The translations under genes were made by a program, and so were the position numbers. Positions 11,210 through 23,575 of a stretch of DNA of 64,000 nucleotides are shown piece after piece. The notes beneath the pieces are model-generated. The model made no database searches. It was given only the letters and a program-made list of their open reading frames with translations, and was not told the origin of the DNA. This DNA comes from Trichobilharzia szidati (Eukaryota; Platyhelminthes; Trematoda; Strigeidida; Schistosomatidae). The DNA lies in the NCBI GenBank assembly GCA_944472155.2, contig OX235279.1:160974199-161038198 (forward strand), written 5' to 3'. The number at the start of each line of letters is the position of its first letter. Position 1 is the stretch's first letter.

Positions 11210-12627
11210 CGAAATCCGGCAGCTAAAGTCGCCCACGAACCTTTAGATCAAGTCTCATCCACACAAGTGAGTAGCAGGCAAACACAATCGACAACAGAGA
11301 GCGAAGAAGGCCCCAATAAATGACACAATTTAGCCACTCGCATAAAGCAAGATAAGGAAAACGTAATGGCCACGCTGTTCACGAAGGATGGAAAGACATT
11401 TACGCTGTAGAGCAAGAAAGTCAAGGCAAGCAATCCTGATTTCTCTGACAGGTCTCCCATTCTCCAAAATGTGGAAGAATCACCGGCCTCCAATCCCAAG
11501 GTGAGGTTCAAGCAGGACCTTAACTTGGTCAAGCCCTTCTTAGATAAGCTACAAAAGTATCAGGCATAACTATACACAGCTTGTATAGAATCGGCCAAGA
11601 CACTGACTCGACAGAAAATCAGATTTCTCAAAGTCGTACTAAATTCCAAAGAAGAGAGGGCTGTTGTCCTAAGGAACCCCCAAACTCTTAAAGGATCAAG
11701 CCTATACGTCCGTGCCGACTTATGCCTGGTAAACCGTGTCAAAAGACAGTCTAAGGCTCTAGAATAAGGCGAGCGACACTGAAATGGCGAGAAAAACCTT
11801 AAGATTAAGGGTTTTCGGGTTGTGGAAGTTCGGAGTTTGATGTTCGCGGAACCCCTGTGAGTAGGCCGCGGAAGTACCAAACTGAGTTAACGGTTTGCCA
11901 CACAAATGCCCACAGCTTGCTGAACAAACGGACTGAGTTGGGTAATATGACAGAGTCCGGAAATTATTATTAATTATCATCACAGAGACATGGCTTACAT
12001 CCGATGTCACTGACAACGAGATTAACCTACTAAACTTTGTAGTGTATAGGGTGGACCGACTATGCCTCAAAAGAGGTGGTGTAGTCAATTATCTACCTCA
12101 AGAAATGCTTGACCGTGCATAGCATAGAAGCGCTCGCACACGAAAGTCAAACTTGCAAACTTCTTAAATGTACAGGCCAGGATATTGACCTCATTGCTAT
12201 ATACCACAGTTCTGACTGCAGTGCCGACGACTTCCCAATGGTGAAGCTAGGCTCCTGAACATCGAGATGTCAAAGTCTCGTAGTCAGTGATTTCAGTGTC
12301 CCAACAGTTGACTGGAACAAGCCTTGCAAAGCCATCTTCAGACAACTCCTTTGATTATAAACTGTTGAGGTCTAGTATTTCGCTAGCCATAGTCCAACAT
12401 ATCATGAAGCCCACGTACGCGCTGTGACTCACAGCACTCCTCTTCAACTCTGGCCTTAGTGTCCTCCGATGGTGGGGATGTGGATCTCATGCAACATCGT
12501 CCTCCTTTAGGAATAAGTGGTCACGCTGTGCTCACTTCCAAGCTCACAGCAGCAGTATCATGGGCTGAAACCCCAGCCTCACTAAACGTTTGGAAAGCTG
12601 ATATAAATGAAATCGTCTCAGCAGCTA
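11210..12627 (+). pseudogene. Old CR1/SR1-like LINE, part 1 (ORF1 remnant and endonuclease start)
   Basis: Around 11580-11765 the frame resembles a CR1 ORF1 C-terminal region (SAKTLTRQKIRFLK, then LRNPQTLKGSSLYVRADL). Around 11885-12110 broken frames show the N-terminal part of an apurinic-type endonuclease (CHTNAHSLLNKRTEL, an ETWL-like block, a VYRVDR..KRGGV-like block). Stops and frameshifts are frequent. The element continues at 14835 and again at 19737, interrupted by two younger insertions. It is the oldest layer here. Confidence 0.75.
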
Positions 12628-12632
12628 ACTAA

Positions 12633-14829
12633 AAATGAAAGATAAAAGTGGTGTAAAAAGAACTAACTTGCTTATCAAGTCTGAAATGCAGAGGTTGAAT
12701 GTTATATATAACCAGATATTCATATCCTGCAACAATGCTTCTAATATGTGGAAACTATTTAAGGAGATCACTGGTAGTAAGCAGATAAACAATATTCCGT
12801 ATTCTTTTAATGTATGTACTCTTAATAAATCTTTTATTTATTCTCCCTCAAATTCCATGCTTCCCAGTATCACTAGTGTTAATAATAGCCCCTTTCCAGG
12901 TTTCAACGCAGATGAGGTTCAAAAGTGCCTCAAGTCTCTGAACCCTTCCCAGAGCTTAGGTCCAGATCATGTTCCTAATATTATTTTTTTTAAATGTTCT
13001 GATATTCTGTGTTACCCTCTCATTGATCTGTTTAACAAATCTTTTTCCAGTAATATTGTGCCTGTGGCTTGGAAAAACATTGAAGTTGTACCCATACCTA
13101 AATCGTCTACTGGAGCTTGTGTCAAATTTAGACCCATTGCTATTACCTCTCCTTTTTTGAAAACTATGGAGAAACTACTTTTACTTAGTCTTGTACCCTC
13201 GCTTAAATCCTTTAATGACCCAAAACAATTTGTCTATAGGCACAGTAGAAGCACTTTAGATGCAGCTGCCGTCTTATATCATAACATTGCTTCCAATCTA
13301 GACAAAGAGGCTATCCTAGAATATACATCTGCTTTTGACTCGGTCCCTAGGGACATCTTATTAAATAAACTTGCTGCAGGTCAAACAGAATTTTGGGCTG
13401 TTAACCGGTTACATTCCTATTTCTCAGAAAGAAAGCAGTACGCCGTATATAAAGGGAAGTCTTCCACTTCATTGCCTACTGAAGCTGGTGTCCCTCAAGG
13501 CGCTGTCCTTTCTCCTTTTCTTTTTTCCTTCTTCTTACATAACTTGTCTCAGTCTGACGAAATAAACTTTGTGAAGTACGCTGATGATTTAACTGTTTCA
13601 GTGGCTGTTAACTCCCAGCTAGATTGTACCAAAATAAATAGCTTTCTGTCGGGAGTCATTTAATGGTCTGAGTCCAACGGTCTTAAACTGAATCCTTCTA
13701 AATGTCAAACTGTTAGTTTCAGCTTAAGATGTAAACGACAGTTAAAAGAAGCCGTCCATTCTCATGACAGTTGTAAGATTGATGACAGTGATATCGGAAT
13801 TAAATCAGAAATTAAGTATCTTGGACTTATTCTCTCTTCTGATCTCTCCTGGTCTTCCCATGTCTCAGCGATCTCCAGTAAAATATTCCGCCTGACACTT
13901 TACATTAAGAAGTCAAGGCACTCAGGTATAACTCAACCCCTCCTCTTACAGTTCATAAACTCTTGCATCCTACCTATTCTTCTGTATTGTTCACCCTTAT
14001 TCTTCCCTGGTTTGCTTAAAAAGGACTTCGTCACAATTCGTAAAATGCTGAAGACTGTCAGTAGGATGAGTGGTGTCCCAGTGGACCACATAGTTAACGT
14101 CGTTGTCGATAGGCATTTGACTTCGTGCAGTAAATATGCTAGAGGGATTTTGTCTGACTTGGAGCATCCACTTCACCCTCAGCTTCACCTTGCATCTCCT
14201 CAGGTAGAACAAGAAGTAACTTTAGAAAACTATATGCTCGCATGTCTAAGTATAAAAATTCTATGATACCATACTTGGCACGTATTTTATGTGATGAAAA
14301 TAGCGTCAGGCAAGAATTGACTAACCTTTTTTGATCTAGTAAATAAACAATTTCCTCCATCCATCCTTATATACCTTCAAGTTATACTTTTATCATTTGT
14401 ATTATATTTATGGTCCTGTTGCTTCTTTGTTTTTACTTTCATAACTGCAAACACCAACTTATCTCTATGACTGCTGTAATCTTTGTTTTTCCCCTCACCA
14501 TATCATGTAAAGAGAACATTATTTTCAATATTTTTAATCATGCAAGGATTTGTATACCGCATCGACAATACTGTGTGAAACAGGCCCACGGCAATTTCCA
14601 CTTGTATTATTATTATTACCTTAGCTGTTATCATTATTATTATTTCCATTTTATATGCTGCATGTTTTTTTGACATTACACCTATTGTAAATGTAGAAGA
14701 ATTTTCTGTGTGATTAATTTTATTTATAATTTGAGGAAATTAGATGCAATATTGTGATTAATGCTGAAAATCCCATTCTGTATCATAAGTACTGTTTTTG
14801 GAATGAAGCAAATTATTATTATTATTATT
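12633..14829 (+). mobile_element. Younger CR1/jockey-group LINE with (ATT)n tail, 5'-truncated
   Basis: Flanked by ACTAA at 12628-12632 and 14830-14834. The reverse transcriptase begins at about 12635 and shows GPDHVPNI, FRPIAITSPFLKTMEKLL, motif A-like YTSAFDSVPRD, motif B GVPQGAVLSPFLF and motif C KYADDLTVSV (near 13575). One in-frame TAA at 13661-13663 interrupts an otherwise open frame to about 14230, where a frameshift occurs. The 3' end is a short (ATT)n tract (14813-14829), the likely priming signal. The endonuclease domain is missing. The sister copy at 59478-61234 belongs to the same family. Confidence 0.88.
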
Positions 14830-14834
14830 ACTAA

Positions 14835-16163
14835 GTGAGACTGGTACATAAACCCAGAGTCTCAAGAAAAAGCCGCATGGAGTCAATTTAAACAACTTTA
14901 CGCCCGAGTAACTGAACCTTAAATCCCTTGGTCTGTCCCAAGAGGTCAGAAGCATCACTCCCCTCCCCATGGATAAACCGAGATACATGTGAATCGCCCA
15001 GACGTTAACACAAATGCTGAAACCTGTTTAACACACTTGAGACTCCCCATACCACAAAGTTATACAACACCGCTGGGAACAAAGCTATTGCAGAAATCTG
15101 TCAACCAAGGATTAAGTTCGAAGCAAATATGACTCAAAATGCAACGGCACAACCTTAGAAAATTTCCCCGCAAGTAAACTTCAGGAATAGGACATCCAGT
15201 TGGGTCCCAAACCTGACTATTGACAACGACACAATTGAAGCAGATCACGAAAAAGCAGACGCTTGACAGACTACTTCTCCCAAGTATTTACACAGGAGTC
15301 TTCACTACCCACATGATCAGTTCTGGCTGCATCAGAGGAACACGGGATGGCCCTTTTTGACGTTGACCAAGACATTGTGCTCAATCGCCCAAAGAAACTT
15401 GATGCCGGGAAATCAATGGGCCATGTTAATCTTCATCCAAGGCTTCTCAAGGAGCTATCAGCTCACATAGGTGGCCTACTGGCTACGATCTTCAAGCTAC
15501 CTCTCCTGAATGCAGCGTTACCGCGCGACTGGAAAGATGCCATAATATCCCCATCTACAAAGGAGGATCAAGACAAAGCCCTTCAAATTACAGGCCTATC
15601 AGTCTCACCAGCACTTTAATCAAGATGCTGGAAATGATCATCAAGAAAAGCCTCATGGCATATCTGGAAAACAACAAAATGTTATCCAGAGCACAGCACG
15701 GTTTCCGAAGAAACCTCTCATGCCTGTCAAATCTTCTCGCTGCAAAACAATGCTGGGTCAAATCAAGGGACAAAAGAAGACACACTGACGTTGTCTTCAT
15801 AGACCCCAGAAAAGCCTCTGATAAATTATCTCACGAAAGACTACCCATGAAGTTGGGAAGTTTTGGTATCAAAGGCAGATTACTGAATTGGCTCGGGGAA
15901 TGCCTCATAGATAGGAGACAGAGGGTGAGGATCAACTCGAAACTCTCCGCTTGAACAGCAGTGCGTAGCGGGGTGCCACAAGGCACGTTACTCGTACCTC
16001 CACTATTTATTTTGTATATCAGTGAGTTATCTCTGCTCACTGACTCCCCTATGGTCCTATACGCAGATGACTTACAATTTGGAGAGAGCTGAAGTGCAGC
16101 AGTGATACATCCACACTGCAAGAGGACCTCAACAAATAGTTAGAGTGGTCTACAGAATGGATG
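14835..16163 (+). pseudogene. Old CR1/SR1-like LINE, part 2 (reverse transcriptase)
   Basis: Resumes after the younger LINE. Recognisable RT blocks are LPRDWKDAIISP, AQHGFRRNLSCLSNLL, VVFIDPRKASDKLSHERL (motif A, with D replaced in part), SGVPQGTLLVPPLFILYISEL (motif B) and VLYADDLQ (motif C, near 16060). It ends at an 'L.EWS..W'-type block immediately before the LTR element at 16168. Many stops and shifts mark it as long dead. Confidence 0.8.
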
Positions 16164-16167
16164 CTCC

Positions 16168-16518
16168 TGTAGCGGTAAACAATTCCCCAAAATTATTGAC
16201 CACAGCAATCAGCACTGAAATTGGGATGCTAACCCTCACTGTTTAAGTCGACTTGTTTAGCTGAGGGCTTCCGGTCGAGCATCCGTACCATTCTGGTACT
16301 CCGTCGTGTCATCTGCGTGCACGATCACCAACCAGCTTAGCAATCAACTCACAATCCATTTCGGTTCCGAAATATATCTCGTAGTTTGAACAATCAATTC
16401 CCTTGTTTTTCTTTGCCTTCGGCACACGACAAACGAATATTATAGAAGTTGTTGGTATAAGATCTTGCGTTAGTATATTCCGTACAGCTCGTGAACGTCG
16501 ATACCTTCAACCACCACA
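16168..16518 (+). repeat. 5' LTR of the CsRn1/Boudicca-type element
   Basis: Begins TGTAGCGGTAAAC and ends CCACCACA. It matches 19383-19732 over its length with many point differences, so the insertion is not very recent. Confidence 0.88.
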
Positions 16519-16632
16519 CTGGTGAGCCCAACCACGAACTTCACCTTCAATAAACACGCAGATAAACCCGGTGAGTTCTTTCCATTTTGTGTTTGTTCTT
16601 CTACCGTATTGTAATCGGCATACATTTCGTCA

Positions 16633-17406
16633 TGAGTGATCCTACCCCCAAGGTTATTCGTATTCGCTCAACCGCCAAAACAATTCAGATCGAACCATAT
16701 TGGCCAGATAATGCTGAGACGTGGTTTCAGATAGCTGAGTCTGATTTTTGTGAGCATGGGATAACCGATCAACGTTCCTCGCAGTTATTCACGCTCTAGA
16801 GGTAAGTAACTCGTACGAGTTGCTCAAAGCATCCCTCCTCAGGAGAAACGTTCTCACGGATCGACAGCGTCTGGATGAATTATTTCGTAACATCGAGTTA
16901 GGGGATCAGTCAGTCGTGAGCATGCTGGCAAGAATGAGAGAGGTTATTGGCCAAAGTCAGTTCGACGGAGGACTGTTCGGAGAACTCTTCTTATCCAAAC
17001 TGCCACAGTCAATACAGACTGTACTTGTGACACTTCAGGGTGTTCCTATGGATGACTAGCTGTCTCTGTAGATAAAATTCTAGAGATAACTAAACGGTCA
17101 GTTACCGAAATATACTCAGTTACCGAACAGACTTCGAGTAAGGGTACTGCAATGATAGAGTTTCGCAACTCCATCCATCAGATGCTTAGGTCAAACAAGC
17201 CTAGTAATTCCTCCTACCGTCGTCATAAATCCCCTCAACTGCAAAACGCATGTGGTCGCTCTAAGTCCAAGCCACGTTCACTGACAAACCCTGACTGGTG
17301 CTGGTATCACAACACCTATGGCCAGGAAGCGAAATGTTACCGTAAACCTTGTAATTTCGGCAATGTCTCAAAGTCTGTGGGAAACTGTCCCGCCGCCACG
17401 CGTTAG
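16633..17406 (+). pseudogene. Gag of the CsRn1/Boudicca-type element (broken)
   Basis: Starts at an ATG 115 bases after the LTR (MSDPTPKVIRIR). Frame breaks occur at 16799 and 17059. The matrix/capsid-like part includes YWPDNAETWFQIAE. Near 17297-17365 is WCWYHNTYGQEAKCYRKPC, the CHCC-type zinc finger that distinguishes the CsRn1/Kabuki clade from retroviral CCHC knuckles. The minus-strand copy at 43500-44253 carries the same protein. Confidence 0.8.
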
Positions 17407-19051
17407 TGGCAACCGTCGCCGGTGGCGCTAGCCGCCTACTTTACATTCATGATGTGATCAGCCAGACTCGATATTTAGTCGACACAGGCGCCGAAGTCAG
17501 TTTCCTTCCTGCTACAACAGCAGATTGACAAAAGGAACCTAGCTTCAACTTACAGGCTGCAAATGGGAAACCAATTGCAACATTTGGTAGGAAATACGTC
17601 TATCTGAACGTAGGTTTACGCAAATCTACTCAGTGGATTTTCCTTCTCGCTGACGTCACAATGCCCATCATTGGCACGGACCTACTTAGTCATCATGATT
17701 TACTCGTAGACGTTCGCCGAAAACGACTGATTGACAATACTACTAATCTGTCTATAAAAGGCATCACCTACATAGGCCCTATCTTGTCACTTGTTAAGAT
17801 GAAAGCAATGCTTGATCCAACTTTCCAACCGATTGTTGACAAATATCCGGAACTTAATTGTCCATCTAACGATCTCCCGTGCATAACCAGCAATGTTATG
17901 CACCACATCATAACCTCAGGACAACCCGTGACATCTAAAGCACGGCAACTTGCTCCTGACAAACTGAGACTCCTTAGAAATGAGTTTGGCCATATGCTCA
18001 CACTTGGCATTATTCGGCCATCTAGTAGCCCATGGGCATCCCCACTGCATATGGTACCGAAAAAGGATAGCAACGATTGGCGACCCACTGGTGATTACCA
18101 GCAAGTGAACGCCAAAACAACCCCTGATTGCTACCTTTTGCCTCACATACACAACTTGACGGCAACGTTATCTGGCGCATCTATATTCTCTAAAATCGAC
18201 TTGGTTAAAGCGGATAACAAAATCCCGATGGCAACGGAAGATATTCCGAAAACGGCCATCATCACGCCTTTCGGACTTTTCGAATTTCTACGTACGCCAT
18301 TCGGCCTTGTAAAACTGGCTCGTCTTCAAAAAGAAGATACCGAGCTTCAGCATGAGTTGTCGAAAACAACTCTACAATCAGCCGAGAAACCCTTAGGTAC
18401 GGAAAAAGATACTATTCTCTGTGACATTTTCACCAGTACTCCTCGCCCCATCGTGCCGTGCCCCATCGCCGTGACGTCTTCAATATGTTGCATGGCTTAT
18501 CATACCCAGGTATTCGAACCACCGTCAAGCTCGTAACTAGTCGGTTTTGTTGGCCAGGAGAGTTTGTTTCTCCCTCGAGCTTCTCACCAGCGGCAGATCA
18601 CGCCTCCTACGTCAGCAGGCTTACAAACGCAATGCGTTCAGTTAGACCTGCTCCCCTCCTACCACAATCCATTGATGTCTTCGTTCACCCCTGTTTAAAA
18701 ACTTCGTCACACGTATTTGTTCGTCGCGACTCTGTGCGTCGCCCTCTAGAAAACCCGTATGACGGACCATATAAAGTAGTTAAACGTACGGATAAATTCT
18801 TTCTTTTAGACAAAAAAGGCCGCGAAGACACCGTCAGCATTGACCGTGTGAAACCGGCTTACTTGGAAGGTAATCCTATTAGTCTAAAGCCAAACGTACC
18901 CGATAATCCACAAGTAATTGAGTATCCTTTAACCGTCGAAGAACTCCCCAGCACGGCGAAAGCCCGTGAGCCTTCGATCGAACCCTCTAAGAAAACGCGT
19001 TCTGGACGTAACGTAAGATTCCCAGAATACCTTCACACCTATATCACATAA
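17406..19051 (+). pseudogene. Pol of the CsRn1/Boudicca-type element (two internal deletions)
   Basis: A protease block YLVDTGAEVSFLPA near 17475 is followed by a stop, then MPIIGTDLLSHHDLLVD. RT blocks include SSPWASPLHMVPKKD, WRPTGDYQQVNAKT and FSKIDLVKADNKIPMA. The frame passes from FLRTPFGL directly into a tether (VKLARLQKEDTELQ), with no YLDD motif or RNase H. A second junction joins the integrase zinc-binding part (RFCWPG) to a C-terminal region (EFVSPSSF), skipping the DDE core. The last part has the GPY-type module YDGPYKVVKRT..FFLLDKK and ends at 19051. Confidence 0.82.
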
Positions 19052-19382
19052 CTGAGTGGTCCGATTCACCCAACTCATTCGTTTGTGGTATTAATCATTA
19101 TTTCTTCTTTTCAGACACATAAATTTTCTTATGTAGCATCACTAAACACAACTAAAAGATTTTTCTATAACTGCACATTATACATGCATTCAGAAAAATT
19201 AGATGTATGCTATTTTCAGTGTTCTAAACTTTACATTATTTTAATGTATCGTAGATACGCACCATTTTTTAAAACGCTGATTTGGTACATTTTCCTCACC
19301 CATATGGGAACCATCGAAATTTCTTTCACTTCCGGCTGGTTCTGTCTTAGGATCCTCGCAACCACACTAGGGGGGAGTGAGC

Positions 19383-19732
19383 TGTAGCAGTAAACAATCC
19401 CCCAAAATTATTGATCACAGCAATCATCACTCAACATTGCATGCTGACCCTCACTGTTTAAGTCGACTTGTTTAGCTGAAGGCTTCCGGTCAAGCAGCCC
19501 CGCCATTTGCTACTCCGTCGTGTCACGTGCGTGCACGATCACTAGCTAGTTAGGCATTCATCACGGTTTACTATTTGGTCCCAAAATATATCTCGTACTT
19601 TGAACGATCATTTGTTGCGTTTTGCTTTGTCTTTGGTCCACGAGAAACGAATAATATAGAAACCGTTGGTATAAGATCTTGCCTTAGTATACTCCGTACA
19701 ATTCACGAACGTCAATACAGTCAGCCTCTAAA
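19383..19732 (+). repeat. 3' LTR of the CsRn1/Boudicca-type element
   Basis: Starts TGTAGCAGTAAAC immediately after the purine tract at 19369-19382 and ends just before the CTCC target repeat. Confidence 0.88.
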
Positions 19733-19736
19733 CTCC

Positions 19737-20450
19737 AGATCAATGTGGCAAAATGTGCAACCATGCGCATTTGACAAGCATGCACGATAGAGAGGCAATA
19801 ACAATTCCATCAGTTCGGGCTCACTTGGACCTAGGTGTCGTAGTTAGCCACGATTTAAAAACTACAGCACACTGTTGCGCGGTGGCTGCACGTAGTTTCA
19901 GGTCCTTTTCCTGAATCACCAGAGATATTTTCACCTAACTGCATACATCTCCGGTGAGGTCAAGACTAGAAAACTGTATCCAGGCAGCCAGTCCTTGTCT
20001 TAAAGGGGAACGCCTTAGAGGACGTAGCAGCAGAGTTCGAAAGCCAAGGAGAAACCATAGCTCTGTAGAGTATTGAATCTCAAACCTCATACTACAAAGC
20101 ACATATAATTAATCCCTGCACTACTCCTTTTGGAGTCAACCAAAGCTACGACAGTCGAGTGGCGGGACGAGCTACGCAGAAGTTTACCGAAGAGCAGAAA
20201 CCTCACAACCAAGAGGCGAGCACAAAGAAATCCAATTGGCTTATACTAGCTCGTAAAAACGATATTCGATATTGGAGTCATAAACTCGTGGAACCGACTC
20301 CTAGAAGAAGTGGTGTCTACAACGTCAAACTGATTCATTCAAGAAGGGTTTGAACAGCCACAGAAATTTACGAGGTAAGGATCAACATAGGCTCCAAGTC
20401 TTCTATACTCATCCAATAGATCTGAAATCTGAGTGAGTCCAACGGCTCGG
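19737..20450 (+). pseudogene. Old CR1/SR1-like LINE, part 3 (RT thumb and C-terminus)
   Basis: The CR1 frame resumes directly after the LTR target repeat, first with a degraded 'N..KC..M' block. It ends near 20270-20370 with a recognisable VINSWNRLLEEVVSTTSN-type C-terminus in a broken frame. Together with 11210-12627 and 14835-16163 this gives one element cut into three. Confidence 0.65.
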
Positions 20451-20603
20451 GTATCTTGGATATTAAAAGTTACGGGACTGTAAAGTTTCCGTTACATTAG
20501 CTCATGTACCCGGGCAATTAGAGTTTTTTGTGGTAGGCATAAAGACCTATTCTCTCACATCTTCGTCTTCTTCCTCCGTTGGTGTTTTAAACTCAATCTC
20601 GAC

Positions 20604-21101
20604 ATGAAATCAGATTCCACCGACCCTCCTGAAATCACATCCAACCAAAAAGTCAACACACAAGTCCCAGCCAAAGAACACATTTTGCCGGTGCGAGGAT
20701 TACCAACGTTGGATATAAACAGTGACTTGGAAATGTGGAAGTTTCGAATGGAGTCTCTTTTAATCATTCTTTCCTCACCTGCACAATATACTCAGATAAT
20801 GCTGGCGATGAGCGACGCCGCACTAAGCTGTGCTATCGCTGGGGGTTTCTCCGTCATCAAGCCAATCAGCTACAACTGGCATGTCTTAGACGAATGTTTC
20901 GCCAAAACTTCCAGCCCCTCGGTTTACATGCACACCTTTCTCAGTCTATGTCAAGAGCTGGGCGAAACAGCTGTCGATTACCTACACCAACTCTGTGAGA
21001 TGGCATCACACGCGTTCCCTACCCTGTCCACTTCGAGCCGGGACGATGTTATTTGTAGCCGTTTTCCACAGGGTGTCTCATCAGATGAACTCAAGTGCTA
21101 A
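20604..21101 (+). pseudogene. Gag-like ORF of a second Gypsy element
   Basis: A 165-residue open frame from an ATG (MKSDSTDPPEIT) includes LEMWKFRMESLLI and FCFAK-type gag spacing, and ends at a TAA. No zinc knuckle is retained. It lies upstream of the RT of the Gypsy element whose pol resumes at 22586, in the same orientation, so it is best read as its gag. Homology is weak by eye. Confidence 0.55.
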
Positions 21102-21394
21102 CTCCTACATTAGCCAGCAAAATCAATCTCAGAAGCCATCGAGGTTGTTAAGCGATTCGAGAGCGTCGAACACATTCTCACTCCAACTACCAGTACGCCT
21201 TGCTATGCTCTCAGAACCGCCGAGCGAAGGACAACCGTCCTAGCACTACGACAACGCCGGCCAAATGCTCCATCATCCAACCAACCTACAATGCCAACCA
21301 AAATTCCGCCCAAAGAGCGTAATGATCCCAGTAAGTGCCATAGTCTATCTGTTTTCAACATAGAACCTTGCCCATATGTGCGGCAGTTCAAGTC

Positions 21395-22490
21395 GCCATA
21401 CTTCACTCAGCACACAAAGCAAGAGAAGAAAGTAGGAGATATGCATAATGTAGACAGTAAACAGAGGTGTGAGACAAAGGAATAGTAATAACGGAGAACA
21501 AAACAGTTTCATTGGCAAACATAAGTCGCAAGGAGTGGATGCATCTGCGCTAGCCACTGAGAACGATTTTGAGCCATGTCACCAATTGTCTCCAACCATT
21601 GGTTTTACCGTCCCGAGGACCCCAACCAGGAGGTCTACATCTTCCTACGTGGCTTAGACTAACTGTTGTAGATTTTATTGACTGTTGCTGTTTTGTTTTG
21701 ACCGCCGCTAGCTCTTTTCCAGCCTGACTCCATGTCAGCTAACATTGCTCGTCGAGGAAGGCGATGACTAGGCATACGTAGCACATGTCCTAACAATCTC
21801 AGTCGATGTAATTTCACGACCTCGTCGATTGATTTCCCCTCCCCTTACCTAGCACTCGACGCCTAACCTCAATATTGCTCACCTTATTATACCACTTCAC
21901 GCGGGAGATAGAACGCAGACACCTATGATCAACGACAACTAACCAGCCTTACCATGTCTTCCGCTCTCAATGGCCAGGTCTCACAGCCATAAAGGACAAC
22001 GGAGCGGACTGCTGAGCAGTACACACACCCTTTGGTCGATAGCCAGCCGGATATCACGTCTACACCAGAGACGGCTTAAGCTGGTATATGCGAAACTAGC
22101 CCTATGTATTCGTGCTGAGATTTCGTCAGAGATCAACCCGTCGGGGCTGATGGTACTTCCCAAATAAGTGAAGCGGTCAACGTGCTCTACGACTTCACTT
22201 CCTATTTCTAATCTAGGGGTCGGTGTAGTCCAATCCTGCAGCAACATCTTACATTTTACAGGGGCGAATCGCATGCCAAAGAAACGATGATTGCTGCTCA
22301 AGGTGTTCAGTAGACTCTGCATTTTGTCAGCATCCTTGCCTAGAAGGGCTACATCGTCTACATATTCTAAGTCAAAGAGATTATTCCCCGGGAGCAAGTC
22401 AATCTGAGTCACTGAAGTGAGTTAGGGTTAAGTCCATTAGTACGTCTATGAAGAAATTGAATAGACATGGGGATAATATCATTCTTGACG
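21395..22490 (-). mobile_element. SR2/RTE-like LINE fragment inside the Gypsy element
   Basis: The minus frame 22412-21981 shows FDLEYVDDVALLG (motif C, YVDD where YADD is usual), MRFAPVKCKMLLQDW and GSEVVEHVDRFTYLGSTISPDGLISDEIS, the signature of schistosome RTE-like SR2 elements. Downstream on the same strand, near 21780-21850, is a LHRLRLLGHVLRMP-type tail, then 3' UTR sequence to about 21395. That UTR also occurs at 28640-29030. It is 5'-truncated and separates the gag from the pol of the surrounding Gypsy element. Confidence 0.85.
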
Positions 22491-22585
22491 GACGCCACTA
22501 GTCGTGCTATTACTGTCACCGGTTCGGGCGCCGAGCATGGAGATGTGGACACAATAAGAAACCATAAGGTGAGCTATCTTCTAAT

Positions 22586-23575
22586 GTGTCTTTATTTGAT
22601 AAATGCTCGAAATCTCCCCTCCTCCTTGAGGGTAAAGTTGCGGGGTTAGTCCCCAAACAGTGCCTCATCTACCTGGACGATAGCATCGTGTTCGGCCAGT
22701 CTCTCGAAGAACACCATGCTTACCTTCGAGCCGTATTTCAACGCTTACGCAGGAGTAATCTTAAGCTACAAGCCTCAAAATGGGAATTCCTGCAGAAATC
22801 TGTTTTTTCCCTTGGACATGGGATTACTACACAAGGAGTGCTTACAGATAGCAGCAAAACCCAAGCAGTTGTTAACTGGCTGACCCCTAAATTGACAGCT
22901 GACGTACGCAATTTCATGGGGCTTACCTCTTACTACTGGCGTTTCTTCCAAAATTTCGCCAGTATAGCAGCCCCTCTTCGTCGATTGACAGATAAAGGAC
23001 GAAAATTTATTCGGACAAACGAGTGCCAGGTAGCCTTTGTTACGCTTAAGAAATGTCTAACTTCTCCTCCTGTTCTATCGTTTCCAGACACATCAGCTGA
23101 CAGTGGCCCCTTTATCCTGGATACTGACGCCAGTGAGCACAAAATAGGAGCCGTCCTTTCGCAAACCACCTCTGATGGGCAAATACGAGTGATAGCATAT
23201 GCTGGCCGAACGCTGGACAAAAGAGAGACGCGGTACTCTACGACGCGTCGCGAGATGTCAGCCCTTGTATACTTTCTTACATACTTTCGCCATTACTTAT
23301 TGGGGCGCAAATTTCGAGTCCGGACTGACCACAAGGCGTTACAGTGGCTACAAAATTTTCGCGATGCCGAGGGCCAACTTGCCCGCTGGCAGGAACGTTT
23401 ACAGGAGTTTGATTTCACTTGTGAATATCGACCCGGGAAAAGACATGCTAACGCCGACGCTCTCTCTCGCCTGCAAGATTGCGAAAACACATTGAATGGG
23501 TTATTCGGTGCTGCAGCTGACACCGACTGGGCCTCCCTGCAGGCTGCGGATACAGCAATACCGCCCATTTATTAA
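22586..23575 (+). pseudogene. Gypsy pol: RT end and RNase H
   Basis: Begins within RT at CLIYLDDSIVFGQSLEEH (motif C), then the thumb block NFMGLTSYYWRFFQNFASIAAPL. RNase H follows with the catalytic-type LDTDASEHKIGAVLSQ, then YSTTRREMSALVYFLTYFRHYL, RTDHKALQWL and the terminal HANADALSR. The fingers and most of the palm are missing upstream, where the SR2 fragment and a short unassigned stretch lie. It resembles the Saci/Gulliver-type elements of schistosomes. Confidence 0.85.

Larger units (their letters stand above)
16168..19732 (+). mobile_element. CsRn1/Boudicca-type Ty3/Gypsy LTR element, internally deleted
   Basis: LTRs of 351 and 350 bp lie at 16168-16518 and 19383-19732, flanked by CTCC at 16164-16167 and 19733-19736. 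A primer site beginning TGGTGAGCCC follows the 5' LTR at 16520, compatible with the tRNA-Trp type used by this clade. The polypurine tract is at 19369-19382. Internal order is gag, protease, first half of RT, integrase zinc finger, then integrase C-terminus. Two internal deletions remove the RT palm, the RNase H and the whole integrase catalytic core. It sits in the old CR1 LINE and is non-autonomous. Confidence 0.9.

Noticed and set aside
16168..19732. An endogenous retrovirus with envelope
   Set aside because: No envelope-like frame follows pol; the CHCC gag finger and GPY integrase tail place it with CsRn1-type retrotransposons.
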